Source: Rhizobium sp. GN54 (lineage in GTDB: Bacteria > Pseudomonadota > Alphaproteobacteria > Rhizobiales > Rhizobiaceae). From it: a stretch of 64,000 nucleotides of DNA. The notes beneath the pieces were generated by a model. It saw only the letters and a list, made by a program, of their open reading frames with translations, did not search any database and was not told where the DNA came from. This document shows positions 42,851-51,193 of the stretch, in pieces. The position numbers were made by a program, and so were the translations under genes. The stretch covers positions 124,001 to 188,000 of the forward strand of contig NZ_JAJNCZ010000002.1 in the NCBI RefSeq assembly GCF_021026345.1. Reading direction: 5' to 3'. Within the stretch, counting starts at the first letter, position 1; every line of letters begins with the position of its first letter.

Positions 42851-43486
42851 TCAGGCGGCGGCCCGGCGCAGGCCTACCGTCAGCAGCCCGGCGCCGATCA
42901 GGAGCGAGCCGCCGACACGGTTGACGGCCCTCTGGATGGCCGGTTTGCGGATGGTGCCGCGGGCTCCCGACGCCATCAGCGCATAGGTCGTGGCATTCAG
43001 CGTCGCCAGCACCAGGAAGGTTATCTCGAAGATCACCATCTGCGGCAGGACCGGCCGCGACAGGTCGAGGAATTGCGGCAGGAAGGCCACGAAGAAGACG
43101 ATGCTCTTGGGGTTCAGCGCCGTCACCACATAGGCATGGGCGAAGATGCGGAACGGCCGCTCCTCGGGTACAGCATCCCCCTCCGCGGCGCCGGCGCTTG
43201 CGACCGGCGCGCGCCAGAGCTTGATGCCGAGCCAGACGAGATAGGCGGCGCCGACCCATTTCAGGACGGTGAAGATCGTGGCCGAGGTCGCCAGCAGCGC
43301 GCCGAGGCCCAGCATGGAGGCGGTCATGGCGGTGAAATCGCCGAGCGCGACGCCGGCCACCGTCGCACCCGTCGTCTTGCGGCCGTGGCCGAGCGCATAG
43401 GAGATGACCAGCAGGATGGTCGGGCCGGGAATGGCCAGCATGATGGCGGATGCGGCGGCAAAGGCCAGCCAGTGTTCGAACGACAT
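42851..43486 (-). CDS. LysE/RhtB-family amino-acid exporter
   Basis: Inner-membrane exporter of 211 residues with five to six spans. Family opening FAAASAIMLAIPGPTILLVISYALGHGRKTT (about 7-37), then LKWVGAAYLVWLGIKLWRAP and ALNPKSIVFFVAFLPQFLD. Members export lysine, threonine or homoserine lactone. GGGGGAG stands six bases before ATG 43486, in preference to the in-frame upstream start at 43546. Confidence 0.92.
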   Translation of the reverse strand: MSFEHWLAFAAASAIMLAIPGPTILLVISYALGHGRKTTGATVAGVALGDFTAMTASMLGLGALLATSATIFTVLKWVGAAYLVWLGIKLWRAPVASAGAAEGDAVPEERPFRIFAHAYVVTALNPKSIVFFVAFLPQFLDLSRPVLPQMVIFEITFLVLATLNATTYALMASGARGTIRKPAIQRAVNRVGGSLLIGAGLLTVGLRRAAA

Positions 43487-43588
43487 GAAAACTCCCCCGA
43501 GGCGGTCGCGTCGGGGGAGCAAGCCACGGGGGCGGCGCCCCGTCAACAGGTTTCGGCGACCGCGCGCGCGCCGGGCCGGGAAGACGGC

Positions 43589-44803
43589 TCAGCCGGCCGG
43601 CTTCCACTTCTGGCCGATCGCGTCCATCACCTCGCCGAACCATTTGGCGCCGGTATCGAAGTGCTTGCCGCCCTTGATGCGCGGGAATTCGATGGTGCGC
43701 AGCTTGCCGTTTTGCCCCTCGTCGTGGCCGGTGACGCCGGAGACCTTGTTCAGCGCGCTCTCGACCGCAAGGTCGACCATGCTCTGGATCAGGCGCAGGT
43801 CGTCGCCGTTGGCGGGCGCGGAGCGGGCATAGTAGCCCGACTTCTGCACCATCGCCCGCTCGGCGCCGAGGAGGGCGGCAAACTGCTTGGAGAACCAGTT
43901 GCCGACATTGATCGTGTCGATCTTCACGTGGCCGAAGGCGTCGCGCTTGACGGTCTCGCCGGCGGCCTCGCGCTCGGCGACGATCGCATCGAGGCAGGCG
44001 CCCTCGGAGACGAACAGGGTGACGAAGCCGTTCTTCTCCATCACCTTCTTCAGCCGGTCGGCCTCGGCGTCCAGGTCGAAGGCCAGTTCCGGCAGGTAGA
44101 GGCCGTCGATGTTCTTCAGCGCCTCGTTCATCATGAAGCCTTCGACATATTCGTCGGCCGACGTCTTCTGGATGTAGGCGCGGGCGGTCGCGGCCGTCAG
44201 CCAGCCGCAATGGCGGCCCATGACCTCGTGGACCACCAGTGTCCTCGGAGCGGCGCTCTGCTCGTTGGAGACGTTGTCGAAGAAGCCGGCGCCGACTTCG
44301 GCGGCCGTCCAGGCGCCGAGCGACTGGCGGATCGGCACGACGTCGTTGTCGACGGTCTTGGGCAGGCCGACGACGGTGAGGTTGTAGCCGTTGGCGCCGA
44401 GATAGGCGGCGAGATCGGCCGCGGTCGTGTTGGTGTCGTCGCCGCCGATCGTGTGCAGGATGGTGATGCCGTCGGCGGCGAGGCGCTCGGCTGCGACGCG
44501 CAAGGGGTTTTCGCCTTCCTTGACGAGGCCGCGCTTGACGCAGTCGGCCGCATTGGTGAGTTTCACGCGGCTGTTGCCGATCGGCGAGCCGCCGTAGCGG
44601 TGCAGCAGGTACGCCTTCTCGCGCATGTCCTTGCCGATCTCGATGCGGTCGGCGAGCAGCAGGCCCTGGTAGCCGGAGCGGTAGGCGACGAGTTCAATGT
44701 CCGGCGCGATGTCCGAATAGCGCTCGATGAGCCCGCCCACTGCGGAAGAGAGACAGGGCGCAAGGCCCCCTGCGGTGAGCATCGCGACTTTCTGCTTGGT
44801 CAT
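43589..44803 (-). CDS. pfp: pyrophosphate-dependent 6-phosphofructokinase
   Basis: Cytoplasmic kinase of 404 residues using pyrophosphate, reversibly, to phosphorylate fructose-6-phosphate. The phosphoryl-donor loop reads GGDDTNT: the second aspartate is the residue that bars ATP and marks PPi enzymes, where ATP enzymes have GGDGS. PKTVDNDV holds the catalytic aspartate and VMGRHCGWL the sugar-phosphate site. Rhizobia often lack a standard ATP-PFK and use Entner-Doudoroff. GAGGAGG lies five bases before ATG 44803. Confidence 0.93.
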   Translation of the reverse strand: MTKQKVAMLTAGGLAPCLSSAVGGLIERYSDIAPDIELVAYRSGYQGLLLADRIEIGKDMREKAYLLHRYGGSPIGNSRVKLTNAADCVKRGLVKEGENPLRVAAERLAADGITILHTIGGDDTNTTAADLAAYLGANGYNLTVVGLPKTVDNDVVPIRQSLGAWTAAEVGAGFFDNVSNEQSAAPRTLVVHEVMGRHCGWLTAATARAYIQKTSADEYVEGFMMNEALKNIDGLYLPELAFDLDAEADRLKKVMEKNGFVTLFVSEGACLDAIVAEREAAGETVKRDAFGHVKIDTINVGNWFSKQFAALLGAERAMVQKSGYYARSAPANGDDLRLIQSMVDLAVESALNKVSGVTGHDEGQNGKLRTIEFPRIKGGKHFDTGAKWFGEVMDAIGQKWKPAG

Positions 44804-44931
44804 GTTACCTCCTCGCCGAGCGATCCGGTCAGTCGGCGGATGTCTAGCCCAGATTCCCCGGCAGGGGAATCACAGATCGGGTTTTATCCGTCGCGGATGA
44901 CGAAATGATGCGTTCGGATGGAGTTGGCCGA

Positions 44932-45831
44932 TCAGGCGCGGCTGCCGGCGGGAACGGCGCGGGCGATCTTCGCCTTGCGGCCGAGCCAGACGACGAAGGC
45001 GACGGCGAGCGCGAAGCCGACCGTCTCCGGACCGACGGCCTCGTTGAGCAGGAGCGCGGCGACCGCCAGCGTCACGAAGGTCTGGAACAGCTGGATCTGC
45101 GCCACCCGGGCGATGCCGCCGAGCGCCAGGCCGGCGTTCCAGAAGATGAAGCCGCCGAACATCGACATCAGCCCGAGATAGAGCAGGGCGGCATTTTCCG
45201 CTGCACCGGGGCCGTGGATGCCGCTGCCGGCAAACAGGATCGTGCCGGCAAATGTCAGCGGTGCGCAGAGCACGAGCGCCCAGCCGATGACCTCCCAGCC
45301 CGGCAGGACGCGGGCCAGCTTGCCGGACAGGACATAGGAAAAGGAGGCGGAGATGGCAGCAAAGAACAGCCAGATGTCGCCGGGGCCGAGATGGAAACCG
45401 CCCTCGCGCAGCGAAAAGGCGACGACCAGAGCCGAGCCCGCGACGCCGCAGAGCCAGAACAGCGCGCCCGGCCGCTCGCCGTCGACAAGGGCTGCGAAGA
45501 TCGATGTCAGCAGCGGCAGGATGCCGAGCACCACGCCGCCATGGCTTGCCGGAATGGTCTGCATGGCGATCGAGGAGAAGATCGGAAAGCCGAAGACGGC
45601 GCCGAGGCCGACGCCGGCGAGGGCGGGCAGGTGGGCGCGCGGGAAGGGGCGGCGCAGGATGGCGAGGGCGGCACCGGCCGCAGTGGCCGCGATCGCGGCG
45701 CGGCTGACGGTGATGAAGAGCGGGCTGAAGCCTTCGAGCGCAATGCGCGTCATCGGCAGCGTGGCCCCGAAGATGGTCACGCCGAGCAGGCCCAAAAGCA
45801 TGCCGGCCGTCTGATTGGACAGGACGCGCAC
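44932..45831 (-). CDS. DMT-superfamily permease (EamA), copy 3
   Basis: Inner-membrane permease of 299 residues with ten spans in two EamA repeats (TIFGATLPMTRIALEGFSPLFITVSRAAIAA; later LQLFQTFVTLAVAALLLNEAVGPETVGFALAVAFVVW in repeat two). I place the start at GTG 45831 behind GGGGGA because the in-frame ATG at 45876 has no ribosome site and would add an arginine-rich leader. Substrate unknown. Confidence 0.85.
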   Translation of the reverse strand: MRVLSNQTAGMLLGLLGVTIFGATLPMTRIALEGFSPLFITVSRAAIAATAAGAALAILRRPFPRAHLPALAGVGLGAVFGFPIFSSIAMQTIPASHGGVVLGILPLLTSIFAALVDGERPGALFWLCGVAGSALVVAFSLREGGFHLGPGDIWLFFAAISASFSYVLSGKLARVLPGWEVIGWALVLCAPLTFAGTILFAGSGIHGPGAAENAALLYLGLMSMFGGFIFWNAGLALGGIARVAQIQLFQTFVTLAVAALLLNEAVGPETVGFALAVAFVVWLGRKAKIARAVPAGSRA

Positions 45832-45942
45832 CGTATTTTCCCCCGAATGCCTACTGTTCGGCGTCCGTGCTCGCATCCGCCGGCGGCCGCGTCAATTCGA
45901 ATGACGTGATCGGTCGATCAAGAATTGGAATGCGTCCACTTG

Positions 45943-45970
45943 TTGAGGGCCATCAAAATTGTGTTATGCT
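45943..45970 (+). promoter_or_regulatory. promoter candidate of the TerB-DnaJ/amidase operon
   Basis: TTGAGG, a 16-base spacer, then TATGCT, 80 bases before the TerB-DnaJ start, in the A/T-rich part of a 219-base divergent spacer. Confidence 0.4.
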
Positions 45971-46050
45971 AGCAGGAAATGACGATGCGGTGACTTGCTT
46001 TCGCCGCAGATGTCTGGTCAAGATCACTTTATGTTCTCACACACGGACCG

Positions 46051-46770
46051 ATGCTGATGCCTTCCATCTGGGATCGACTGCTAAGCATGGTCGCCGACGC
46101 GGCCTGCAACGCTCTCTCCAGCGTTGTCGAAGCCGTGCGGACGCTTCTGGAAGGCGACCCGGAAACGCGGCGCCAGGTCGCGTTTTCGGTCGCGATGATC
46201 GCGCTTTCGGCGAAGATGGCGAAGGCCGATGGCATCGTGACGACGGCCGAGGTCGACGCGTTTCGCGACGTGTTCAAGTTTCCGGCCGACCAGGCCGCCA
46301 ATGTCGCGCGCCTCTACAATCTCGCCCGGCAGGACGTCGCCGGCTACGAGGCCTATGCCGAGAAGATGGCGGCGCTCTGCGTTTCCTGCGAGCGGAACTG
46401 CCCAATCCTCGAAGACATCATCGACGGACTGTTCCACATCGCCAAGGCGGACGGGCTGATCCACGAGAAGGAAATGGCGTTCCTGTCGCGGGTGGCGGAG
46501 ATCTTCGGCATGGCCGTCGAGCGCTTCGAGCAGATCACCGCGCGCCATGTCCATGTCGACGGACGCGACCCCTACAAGGTGCTCGGCGTGTCGCCCCAGG
46601 ACGACTTCCCCACCATCCGCAAGCGCTATCGCGTGCTCGCCTCGGAGAACCATCCCGACACGCTGATCGCGCGCGGGGTACCGGCCGAATTCCAGCGGAT
46701 CGCGAACGACCGCATGGCCGTCCTCAACGCCGCCTATGCCGAAATCGAGAAAGAGCGCGTTGCGGCATGA
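46051..46770 (+). CDS. TerB-DnaJ domain protein (DjlA-like, soluble)
   Basis: Protein of 239 residues. An all-helical TerB domain (about 45-160: AFSVAMIALSAKMAKADGIVTTAEVDAFRDVF and the repeated DGLFHIAKADGLIHEKEMAFL) is followed by a C-terminal J domain (about 172-235) with the HPD tripeptide at 201-203 that stimulates DnaK. Classical DjlA is membrane-anchored; here only a weakly hydrophobic N-terminus is present. The stop overlaps the amidase start (ATGA), suggesting a shared role in wall stress. An alternative ATG lies at 46057. Confidence 0.9.
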   Translation: MLMPSIWDRLLSMVADAACNALSSVVEAVRTLLEGDPETRRQVAFSVAMIALSAKMAKADGIVTTAEVDAFRDVFKFPADQAANVARLYNLARQDVAGYEAYAEKMAALCVSCERNCPILEDIIDGLFHIAKADGLIHEKEMAFLSRVAEIFGMAVERFEQITARHVHVDGRDPYKVLGVSPQDDFPTIRKRYRVLASENHPDTLIARGVPAEFQRIANDRMAVLNAAYAEIEKERVAA

Positions 46771-47543
46771 CCGCATTCACTGCTGACTATCCGGGTGCTG
46801 CGGTGACGCCGTCGCCGAACCATGGCGAGCGCGCCGGCGGGCGCCGGCCCGACATGATCCTCCTGCACTATACCGGCATGCCGAGCGCCGACGGGGCGCT
46901 CCAATGGCTCCGTTCGGAAGAGAGCCAGGTGTCCAGCCACTATTTCGTCCATGAGGACGGGCGCGTGTCGCAGCTTGTGCCCGAGAACTGCCGGGCGTGG
47001 CATGCGGGCAGGAGCCAGTGGAAGGGGGAGGCGGACATCAACTCATGCTCGATCGGCATCGAGATCGCCAATCCCGGCCATCCCGGCGGCCTGCCGGCCT
47101 TCCCCGACGAACAGATCGCAGCAGTTGTCGAACTTTGTCGCAACTGTGGCGAAAGGTGGGGGGTCGTGCCCGAGCGGGTGCTGGGTCACAGCGATGTCGC
47201 CCCCATCCGCAAGGTCGATCCGGGTGAAAATTTCCCTTGGGGGCGGCTGCATGCGGCAGGCGTCGGTCACTGGGTCGAGCCCGCTTCGATCACCGGCGGT
47301 CGCTTCTTCCAGCGCGGCGACCGGGGCGCGCCGGTGGAGGCGCTGCAGGCGATGCTGTCGCTCTACGGCTATGCCACGGAAATCGATGGATTATTCGACG
47401 AGAGGACGGAAGGCGACGTCGCCGCGTTCCAGCGTCATTTCCGCCCTTCGAGGGTCGACGGGATCGCGGATTTCTCCACGATCGACACGCTTCACCGGCT
47501 GCTGAAAAGCCTGCCGGACCGGTCCGATCCGGCGTTGGCGTGA
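46767..47543 (+). CDS. N-acetylmuramoyl-L-alanine amidase (AmpD-like) with PG-binding domain
   Basis: Zinc amidase of 258 residues that removes peptides from (anhydro)MurNAc. The Amidase_2 domain carries the ligands H34 (LLHYTG), H141 (LGHSDVAP) and D151 (KVDPG), as in AmpD; a C-terminal peptidoglycan-binding domain (about 180-250, ALQAMLSLYGYATEIDGLFDERTEGDVAAFQRHF) is added, as in E. coli AmiD. No signal peptide is evident, so cytosolic recycling of anhydro-muropeptides is likeliest. Four-base overlap with the TerB-DnaJ gene. Confidence 0.93.
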   Translation: MTAFTADYPGAAVTPSPNHGERAGGRRPDMILLHYTGMPSADGALQWLRSEESQVSSHYFVHEDGRVSQLVPENCRAWHAGRSQWKGEADINSCSIGIEIANPGHPGGLPAFPDEQIAAVVELCRNCGERWGVVPERVLGHSDVAPIRKVDPGENFPWGRLHAAGVGHWVEPASITGGRFFQRGDRGAPVEALQAMLSLYGYATEIDGLFDERTEGDVAAFQRHFRPSRVDGIADFSTIDTLHRLLKSLPDRSDPALA

Positions 47544-47847
47544 TCACGAAATATTTCACTTTTTAACATAAGTTCAGCCTTTTGCCACATCCTGACCGGA
47601 AAGGGCATGTCTTTTCCCCCTGCCTCCGAACCGGCAGGCGCGGGCCGTTCCCATGGCCGCGCTGCAACCGAGGATCGAGGCACCGGGCATTCGGCGGCGG
47701 GAGGTAGGGCCTCTTCCGCGACTGTCTGGGTCCATGCCGGACCGGCACGGATCTTTCATGAAGTTTGAACATTGCGCTGGGTTTCGGCCGATGGGCCGGT
47801 TCCCAAGGCCTCGCCGTGCGCCCATACGACTGGAGAATTTAGTAGAC
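47544..47847. other. spacer before the small transglycosylase gene
   Basis: Three hundred and four bases, A/T-rich at the left (with palindromes GTGATCAC and GAAATATTTC at 47540-47557) and G+C-rich later. The frame of the downstream gene stays open from 47653 but is without a good ribosome site. No RNA gene recognised. Confidence 0.35.
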
Positions 47848-48369
47848 ATGAGGAATTCGATCGTGGCCGCAGGGGCGGCCTGCCTGCTTGCCCTTCTGGC
47901 GCAGACCGTTTCGGCCACCGCGGCCTCCCGTGACGCAGCCGAAAGCCGCCCCCTGAAAACCGCCACCCGGGATTCCGCCTATCCGAAGATGGGCGCGCCG
48001 ACCGGATATTCGACGCTGATCAGGACCTATGCCAAGCAGTACGGCGTCCCGGTCGACCTCGCCCATGCGGTCGTCCGCGTCGAGAGCAACTTCAATCCCA
48101 AGGCCCGCGGCAGCGCCGGCGAGATCGGGCTGATGCAGATCAAGCCGGCGACGGCCCGCATGCTGGGCTATCGCGGCGGCGCCAAGGGCCTCTACAATCC
48201 CGAGACGAACATCAAGTGGGGCATGAAGTACCTCGCCATGGCGCACGAACTCGGCGGCGGCACCACCTGCGGCACGATCCTGAAGTACAATGCCGGCCAT
48301 GCCGCCAAGCGGATGAACCCGGTCTCCAAGCGCTATTGCGGCAAGATCCAGACCCTGCTCGACCTCTGA
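47848..48369 (+). CDS. small SLT-type lytic transglycosylase
   Basis: Exported wall hydrolase of 173 residues. Signal peptide about 1-26 (MRNSIVAAG to SATAA). The SLT domain has the catalytic glutamate in VVRVESNFNPKARGSAGEIGLMQIKPATARMLGY and the distal ILKYNAGH. Short, single-domain form, similar to the transglycosylases that open the wall for secretion systems or simply trim it. The start at ATG 47848 gives a normal signal peptide; upstream starts would bury it. Confidence 0.9.
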   Translation: MRNSIVAAGAACLLALLAQTVSATAASRDAAESRPLKTATRDSAYPKMGAPTGYSTLIRTYAKQYGVPVDLAHAVVRVESNFNPKARGSAGEIGLMQIKPATARMLGYRGGAKGLYNPETNIKWGMKYLAMAHELGGGTTCGTILKYNAGHAAKRMNPVSKRYCGKIQTLLDL

Positions 48370-48385
48370 TACGACAACGCCGCGG

Positions 48386-48407
48386 GCCTGCGGCTTGTTC
48401 CGCAGGC
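48386..48407 (+). terminator. terminator after the small transglycosylase
   Basis: GCCTGCGG pairs with CCGCAGGC over CTTGTT, 17 bases after the stop, with a TTTT about 15 bases further on. Confidence 0.6.
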
Positions 48408-48565
48408 ATCTGTCGCCGTTTTACCAACCTGCACCCGATGCCCCTGGCCCGTTCGCGGCGGGGGCTTCCTGCTTTCCGGGCCGGCAGTCCGTCGACAATG
48501 CCGCGCCACTTTCCGATTGCGTTGCCATGGGCTAAGCCGGTCTCGTCTTGCAGGCGAGGGTGGTC

Positions 48566-49768
48566 ATGACGCGTCGGTTCGAGTTCATCGTGGTCGGGAA
48601 GGGGATGATGGGGGCCGCCGCCGCCCGGCATCTGGCGTCGGCGGGCGCAAGCGTCGCGCTGATCGGGCCGGACGAGCCCTCCGACAGGATGCGGCACGAC
48701 GGTGTCTTTGCCAGCCACTACGACGAGGGCCGGATCACCCGAACCATCGATGCCGACGCGGACTGGGCGCTGCTCGCCCGTCGCTCGATCGCTCGCTACC
48801 GCGCCCTCGAGGCGGAGAGCGGCATCTTGTTCTACACCGAGGCCGGATGCCTGATCAGCGGGCCGGCGCCTCGCGGCGAGGGCGGCTATCTCGACGCGGT
48901 CGTCGCCGCGCGCGATCGGCTGCAGGTCGATGCGCCGCTCCTGGACCGCGCGCAGGTCGAGGCCCGGTTTCCCCGGTTCGCGATCCCGGCAACCTCAGCC
49001 GGCGTGTTCGAGGCGGCGGGCGCCGGCTACATCAATCCCCGCGGCCTGGTCGCGGCCGAGACGGTTTGCACTGAAAAGGCCGGCGGCACGGTGATCCGCA
49101 GCGAGGTCGTGTCCGTCGAAGCGATCGACAAGGGCGCCGCGGTGACGCTTCGCTCCGGGGAAACCGTCGTCGGTGGGCGTGTGCTCGTGGCGGCGGGCGG
49201 GTTCTCGATCGGCGAGGGGCTTCTGCCGCGCGCGGTCGATCTGACGGTCAAGGCGCGCACGGTAGTGTTCGCCGAGATCGCCGAGGCCGATCTTGCGGCG
49301 TTCGCGGACATGCCGAGCTGGATCGACGAGAGTTACCTGCCGCACGAGCATTTCTACCTGCTGCCGCCGATCCGCTACCCGGACGGCAAGTGCTACATCA
49401 AGATCGGCGGCGATCCGACCGATATCGTCCTTCCCGACGCGGCGGCCGTCCGTGCCTGGTTCCGGACGGAGGGAAATCCCGCGGCTGCCGCCCATCTGCG
49501 CAGCGTGCTGGCCCGGGCGATGCCGGATCTCGAACCTGTCTCCTTCTCCAGCGCCCCTTGCGTGACGACGTTTACGGTACACGGCTATCCCTATGCCGGT
49601 TTCGTCGACGGTGAACGGATCGCCCTCCTTGCCGGCGGCTGCGGGGCTGCGGCCAAGAGCTGCGACGAGATCGGGCGTATCGGCGCGGATCTTCTCGTCC
49701 GCGGGCATGTGGACGAACCGGACTACGCAACCGATTTTTCCGTCCACTTTCGCCGGGCTCCGACCTGA
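48566..49768 (+). CDS. FAD-dependent oxidoreductase (DAO/sarcosine-oxidase type)
   Basis: Flavoprotein of 400 residues. The Rossmann motif VVGKGMMGAAAARHLASAG begins at about residue 9; RTIDADADWALLARRSIARYRALE, AGAGYINPRGLVAA and the C-terminal GCGAAAKSCDEIGRIGADLL are DAO-family pieces similar to N-methyl-tryptophan/sarcosine oxidases. It likely oxidises a secondary amine or amino acid. GAGGG is five bases before ATG 48566. Just upstream of rnpB; no functional link to neighbours is apparent. Confidence 0.87.
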   Translation: MTRRFEFIVVGKGMMGAAAARHLASAGASVALIGPDEPSDRMRHDGVFASHYDEGRITRTIDADADWALLARRSIARYRALEAESGILFYTEAGCLISGPAPRGEGGYLDAVVAARDRLQVDAPLLDRAQVEARFPRFAIPATSAGVFEAAGAGYINPRGLVAAETVCTEKAGGTVIRSEVVSVEAIDKGAAVTLRSGETVVGGRVLVAAGGFSIGEGLLPRAVDLTVKARTVVFAEIAEADLAAFADMPSWIDESYLPHEHFYLLPPIRYPDGKCYIKIGGDPTDIVLPDAAAVRAWFRTEGNPAAAAHLRSVLARAMPDLEPVSFSSAPCVTTFTVHGYPYAGFVDGERIALLAGGCGAAAKSCDEIGRIGADLLVRGHVDEPDYATDFSVHFRRAPT

Positions 49769-49838
49769 GCCGGTGCACCAACCCTTGAAAATCCTGTCGA
49801 AATCTCTGGCCATGGCATCGCGCTTTCGCTAAGGAACG

Positions 49839-50241
49839 CGGGCCAGTTGGCCGGGCAGCCGCGCTCCGCAAGTGCCGAAAGGCCGCGGGGGGAGGAAAGT
49901 CCGGGCTCCACGGAAACACGGTGCCGGATAACGTCCGGCGGGGGCGACCCCAGGGAAAGTGCCACAGAGAGCAGACCGCCTTCGTCTTCGGAGGTAAGGG
50001 TGAAAGGGTGGGGTAAGAGCCCACCGCGGACATGGCGACATGGACGGCACGGCAAACCCCACCGGGAGCAAGACCGAATAGGGATGACGCGAACGGCGCA
50101 AGCCGTTCAGCCCGTTTCCGGGCCGGTCATCCGGGTGGGTTGCACGAGGCCGGGCGCAAGTCCGGTCCCAGATGAATGGCTGCCACGTTCCGACGTCAGT
50201 CGGAGCCATACAGAACCCGGCTTACAGGCCAACTGGCGTTT
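49839..50241 (+). ncRNA. rnpB: RNase P RNA, bacterial type A
   Basis: Catalytic RNA of RNase P, which trims tRNA 5' leaders. GCCAGTTGGCC (49842-49852) closes helix P1 with GGCCAACTGGC (50227-50237). The universal core GAGGAAAGTCCGGGCTCC lies at 49892-49909 and the conserved 3' piece ACAGAACCCGGCTTAC at about 50210-50225. The internal TAAGGGTGAAAGGGTGGGGTAAGAGCCCACC is also typical. GTTTTT follows P1, which thereby acts as terminator. Ends are accurate to about 5 bases. Confidence 0.96.
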
Positions 50242-50525
50242 TTCCCCTGATCGACACAGTGATTCACGGCCGCCGCCGAAGGAGGCTCCATGGGCCTGCA
50301 TCAGCCGGCCGGCCGGAGGCCCGCAGGCCCGCAAAACAGCGCAATCACCGGGCGTCGCCTGCGCCTTTCAGGCTGCCGGATTGCAGCCGGCACCGGCGCC
50401 CGGCGCCGACTTACCCGAGCTGATTTACGATTGAATCCAGCTACTTGGATGGCGGTTCGTAACCCTTTGTTAAACTTAACAGCTTATAAACGTTTGATGG
50501 CTTCGCTTCAGGGAACCGGCCAATT

Positions 50526-50560
50526 CCCATTGACGCCCATATGGTCCCATGGTATCCCAT
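50526..50560 (-). promoter_or_regulatory. four-unit MraZ box
   Basis: CCCAT occurs at 50526, 50536, 50546 and 50556, each exactly 10 bases apart. On the minus strand this reads TGGGN-N5 four times, the motif and spacing bound by MraZ in E. coli, where three units occur. It lies 180-210 bases before the mraZ start, just after the A/T-rich promoter stretch. Confidence 0.75.
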
Positions 50561-50676
50561 AAACATACCGCACGGGGGCGAATGATCGCCCGTTCATCGC
50601 AAGCTTCAAAAGGGTCCCGGTCCGGGGCGGCATGGCGTTTTGGCGTCGTGTCCGGGTCTGTCTGTGCGCGTGTGTT

Positions 50677-50714
50677 CAGTGGGGATTTTCCGGCTCTCAG
50701 TGGGTTTTCGCCGG
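50677..50714 (+). repeat. direct repeat in the mraZ leader
   Basis: CAGTGGGGATTTTCCGG (50677-50693) and CAGTGGGTTTTCGCCGG (50698-50714) repeat with a 21-base period. Each contains GTGGG. They may be further MraZ contact points or leader-mRNA elements, 25-60 bases ahead of the start codon. Confidence 0.5.
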
Positions 50715-50738
50715 TCAGGGAAGCGGCTGTAGAGCGTC

Positions 50739-51179
50739 ATGAACCGGTTCCTGTCGAATGCGACAAACAGGATCGATGCGAAGGGGAGGGTTTCCGTGCC
50801 TTCGTCCTTCCGCGCCGTCCTTGCGCAACGCGACATCCGGGAGCTCTATTGCTTCCAGGACTTCGTCTTCCCGGCGATCAGTATCGGCGGGCCGGATCTG
50901 CTCGACCGTTTCGAGCGGCAGATCGCCAGCGAGGATCCGTTCTCGCCGGCAGCGAATCAGATGTCGCTCCTCATTCACGGGGGCGGCGTCTTCATGAAGC
51001 TCGATTCGGAAGGGCGGCTGATGGTCACGGATTTCATCCGCGACTTCACCGGGATCTCGGCGGAGGTCACCTTCGTCGGTCGCGCGGATCATTTTCAGCT
51101 TTGGGCGCCGCAGACGTTCGAGGCAATGCAGGCGGCGGCCAGGACGGAGCGCAGGTTGCGAGGTCTGGGCTCGGAATAG
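50739..51179 (+). CDS. mraZ: MraZ, DNA-binding regulator of the dcw cluster
   Basis: Protein of 146 residues with two SpoVT/AbrB-type swapped-hairpin domains ([19 protein letters not shown] at about 10-28 and [20 protein letters not shown] at about 86-105), the MraZ signature DAKGR/DSEGR. MraZ forms ring oligomers, binds TGGGN repeats and represses its own operon. First gene of the cell-division cluster; rsmH follows after 14 bases. Confidence 0.97.
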   Translation: MNRFLSNATNRIDAKGRVSVPSSFRAVLAQRDIRELYCFQDFVFPAISIGGPDLLDRFERQIASEDPFSPAANQMSLLIHGGGVFMKLDSEGRLMVTDFIRDFTGISAEVTFVGRADHFQLWAPQTFEAMQAAARTERRLRGLGSE

Positions 51180-51193
51180 AGTGGAGAAACGGG

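Larger units (their letters stand above)
50242..50738. other. 497-base mraZ upstream region
   Basis: Holds the T-run of the rnpB terminator, an A/T-rich stretch at about 50445-50500 (with GTTAA-AC-TTAAC at 50469-50480 and TATAAA at 50485) that probably contains the dcw promoter, four phased CCCAT repeats and a 21-base-period direct repeat. An open frame at 50290-50562 with a good ribosome site is discussed among rejected items. Confidence 0.6.

Noticed and set aside
50290-50562. 90-codon open frame with a perfect AAGGAGG four bases before its ATG, between rnpB and mraZ
   Set aside because: It runs through the A/T-rich promoter stretch and the phased MraZ repeats, the product is arginine/proline-rich with no recognisable domain, and its position right after the rnpB terminator leaves no promoter. 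Protein-level conservation in relatives would change my mind.
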